From DASRBN01 sp035294305 (GTDB taxonomy: Bacteria; Chloroflexota; Ktedonobacteria; Ktedonobacterales; Ktedonobacteraceae), in assembly GCA_035294305.1 (NCBI GenBank), contig DATGLD010000009.1, forward strand, positions 17,730-81,729: a stretch of 64,000 nt of DNA, read 5' to 3'. Both the position numbers and the translations under genes were made by a program. Within the stretch, counting starts at the first letter, position 1. Each line of letters opens with the position of its first letter. Positions 62,595-64,000 of the stretch are shown here, in pieces. Below the pieces are notes generated by a model. The model worked only from the letters and a program-made list of their open reading frames with translations, did no database searches and was not told the origin of the DNA.

Positions 62595-63443
62595 CCCCGG
62601 GGAACGCTGAAACAGCAGGCGTTCTGCATTCCCGCCTAATATCATCTCGATTGCTCCGGCATCCAGGCCGGATTGTTCGATATGAGTGATAATTCGCCGC
62701 TGGCGCAAAAGGCCGTAATCGCTGGCGAATAGAATACGTTCAGCGCCAACCAGACCTGCCACTACCGGAAAAATACGCTGCTGGTAGAGATAGACGGTAG
62801 CAGCAGTATCATACCATACATTGGCAGTGACGCGCTGTATCTCTGGCATGAGCGTGTAAAAAGGCAGTCCACCGCCCCAGTGCGCGGCTATAAAACGCAC
62901 ATCGGGAAAGGCCGTGAGAAAGATAACGATATCGTGCAGTGATACATCACCCTTGCCAGGGTAGAGATGCCCTACCGGCTCACTGCAGTGCGAGAGCACC
63001 AGCAATTGATGGTGGCGCACGACCTCCATTACCGGCATCAGCAGTTGTATATCGCTCAGTTTATAACCCTGGCCATGGGGCATCAATTCGCCTAATCCAA
63101 CCATACCGGCCCTGGCGCAACGATCCAGTTCCCGTATCGCCCGCGTTCCAACCGTTGGTTGAAGTACTGCCATGCCATAAATGCGCCCTGGATAGCGCTG
63201 CATGGCCTCGATGACGTAGCTGTTCGCCTCCTCGATCAATCCCGGGTCCGTCCAGCCGAAAGAGAATGTGACGGCGGCATCTACCCCGGCACCATCCATT
63301 TCAACGACCAGATCCTCCACAGTTGCCAGGTCCGTACGAGGATTCGCGTACAGATGCTGAAACCAGGGATCTCGCGCACAGTACCGCTCCCGGTGATCGC
63401 GGACATCCGGTGGAAATATGTGCGTATGAAAATCAATCAGCAT
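62589..63443 (-). CDS. Amidohydrolase (TIM-barrel metal-dependent hydrolase)
   Basis: A 284-aa amidohydrolase_2-type enzyme. It starts MLIDFHTHIFPPDVR with the first metal-binding His pair, continues with LVLSHCSEPVGHLYP, FIAAHWGGGLPFY and ILFASDYGLLRQRR with the catalytic Asp. Relatives decarboxylate or hydrolyse aromatic or cyclic substrates. The specific substrate is unknown. The start at 63443 has AGGAAG 8 nt upstream. A rRNA operon lies upstream on the same strand. Confidence 0.85.
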   Translation of the reverse strand: MLIDFHTHIFPPDVRDHRERYCARDPWFQHLYANPRTDLATVEDLVVEMDGAGVDAAVTFSFGWTDPGLIEEANSYVIEAMQRYPGRIYGMAVLQPTVGTRAIRELDRCARAGMVGLGELMPHGQGYKLSDIQLLMPVMEVVRHHQLLVLSHCSEPVGHLYPGKGDVSLHDIVIFLTAFPDVRFIAAHWGGGLPFYTLMPEIQRVTANVWYDTAATVYLYQQRIFPVVAGLVGAERILFASDYGLLRQRRIITHIEQSGLDAGAIEMILGGNAERLLFQRSPGP

Positions 63444-63754
63444 AGGGAGCACTTCCTGGAACCAATAAAAGCCCCAACACTCATGATTTATTGTCAATTG
63501 TAACATAGAGCTTAGAGATTCGGGCTATTCAAAAATAAAAAAGAGCGCATAAAACAGCGCTCTTCAAAAACCACCAAAAACATTATTACCTCAATTTTGC
63601 CGAGACCAGGCAAGAGACGAGCAGAGGCACGCCAGTCGTGCAACAGGACCACAGTCCTGACTCACACCACCCGATATCACCAGCAAGTCAGCCGCTTGCG
63701 CCCGTCCCCGCGCCGCTCCGCTGGCCTTCGTCAGCTCCAACGCGTTGAACGCAC
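63444..63754. other. 311-bp spacer between 23S rRNA and the amidohydrolase gene
   Basis: Contains the rRNA terminator (63529-63564) and a GC-rich stretch (63565-63754) after the 23S 3' end. I looked for 5S rRNA here and did not find its conserved sequence, so 5S is not linked in the usual way. Confidence 0.6.
63529..63564 (-). terminator. Rho-independent terminator of the rRNA transcript
   Basis: AAGAGCGC and GCGCTCTT (63541-63548, 63557-63564) form an 8-bp stem with an 8-nt loop. Read on the minus strand it is followed by TTTTTTATTTTT. Confidence 0.85.
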
Positions 63755-64000
63755 TCAAACAAGCCGTACGATCATTAGGGCCGCTTGGCTGCGCCGGTTA
63801 CCCGGCTCACACGCGCGGTCTATCCACCAGGTCGTCTTCCTGGGATCTTGATCTCTCACGCAGAGAGATGGGAAGAGCCATCTTGGGAGCGGCTTCGCGC
63901 TTAGATGCTTTCAGCGCTTCTCCGTTCTGGACGTAGCTACCCAGCTGTGGCCCAGGCAGGCCAACTGGCGCACCAGCGGTCCAGCCATCTCGGTCCTCTC
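63755..64000 (-). rRNA. rrl: 23S ribosomal RNA, 3' end (gene runs off the window)
   Basis: Read on the minus strand the segment begins at the window edge with GAGAGGACC, the sarcin-ricin loop, and continues to GCTGAAAGCATCTAAGC, the near-universal 23S sequence, then GAAGACGACC and the GATAGACCG/CCTAATGATCG end region. About 245 nt are present. The 3' boundary is estimated from the E. coli length and may be off by some bases. Confidence 0.9.

Overview
The window looks like a chromosomal segment of a spore- or mycelium-forming Chloroflexota of the Ktedonobacteria type. This is an inference from gene content: GC-moderate DNA, a zinc-ribbon/cyclase/AAA/TPR giant regulator, many stand-alone regulators, a monoderm-style PBP and L,D-transpeptidase, T-box control of pheST, and repeated intergenic palindromes. 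I see no CRISPR array, no tRNA, no intact transposase and no phage genes.

Layout. 1-2050 (minus): a GT2 glycosyltransferase, a GT9 heptosyltransferase-like protein and the start of an aldo/keto reductase, in a tight operon. 2223-3380 (minus): myo-inositol-phosphate synthase, ending in a 29-bp perfect hairpin. 4171-9612 (plus): alkaline-phosphatase-fold phosphohydrolase, APS kinase, ATP sulfurylase, heptose-phosphate-type GHMP kinase and a SIS isomerase. Together with the GTs and an epimerase (10334-11269) these suggest sulfate activation and heptose-containing surface glycan synthesis. 11373-13942 (minus): a degenerate GGDEF-like/MshEN protein, an unknown protein and a stand-alone Clp-N protein. 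14359-18136 (plus): a catalytically dead Y-family polymerase (ImuB-like), an MBL hydrolase and an NnrS-like membrane protein. 18335-30978: a decayed serine hydrolase, a propeller protein, a secreted protein, PPK2, a response regulator, a class A PBP, a Tat ferritin-like protein, a GH65 phosphorylase, a truncated hydrolase and a TauE/SafE exporter.

31004-33250 holds a sigma-28/WhiG-type sigma factor, a FlgM-like anti-sigma factor and CsrA, with no flagellar genes nearby. 33360-44460 holds a radical SAM protein with a methyltransferase, a ChaB-like protein, a second methyltransferase, a large Rossmann-fold protein, an L,D-transpeptidase lipoprotein, pheT and pheS under a T-box leader, and an L7/L12-like small protein. 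44761-50747 holds an SDR dehydrogenase, then a chromate-resistance-like block: a truncated chrA, a split chrB, a YncE propeller, a second ChrB-C protein and an MFS transporter, followed by a TetR regulator. 50877-54313 holds an HAD phosphatase, a propionyl-CoA-carboxylase-type carboxyltransferase, a stop-interrupted GNAT and methylmalonyl-CoA epimerase. 54387-63443 holds a DUF402 protein, the giant cyclase/ATPase regulator, a SigZ-ArsM pair, a WalJ-type MBL protein and an amidohydrolase. The right edge is the 3' end of a 23S rRNA gene on the minus strand.

Non-coding structure is rich: two near-identical 127-bp palindromic elements in opposite orientation (36155-36281, 55009-55135), a 116-bp element with 14-bp terminal inverted repeats (7716-7831), and at least three families of short intergenic palindromes. 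Several decayed genes (serine hydrolase, alpha/beta hydrolase, GNAT, chrA, a DUF4258-like ORF) show active gene erosion.
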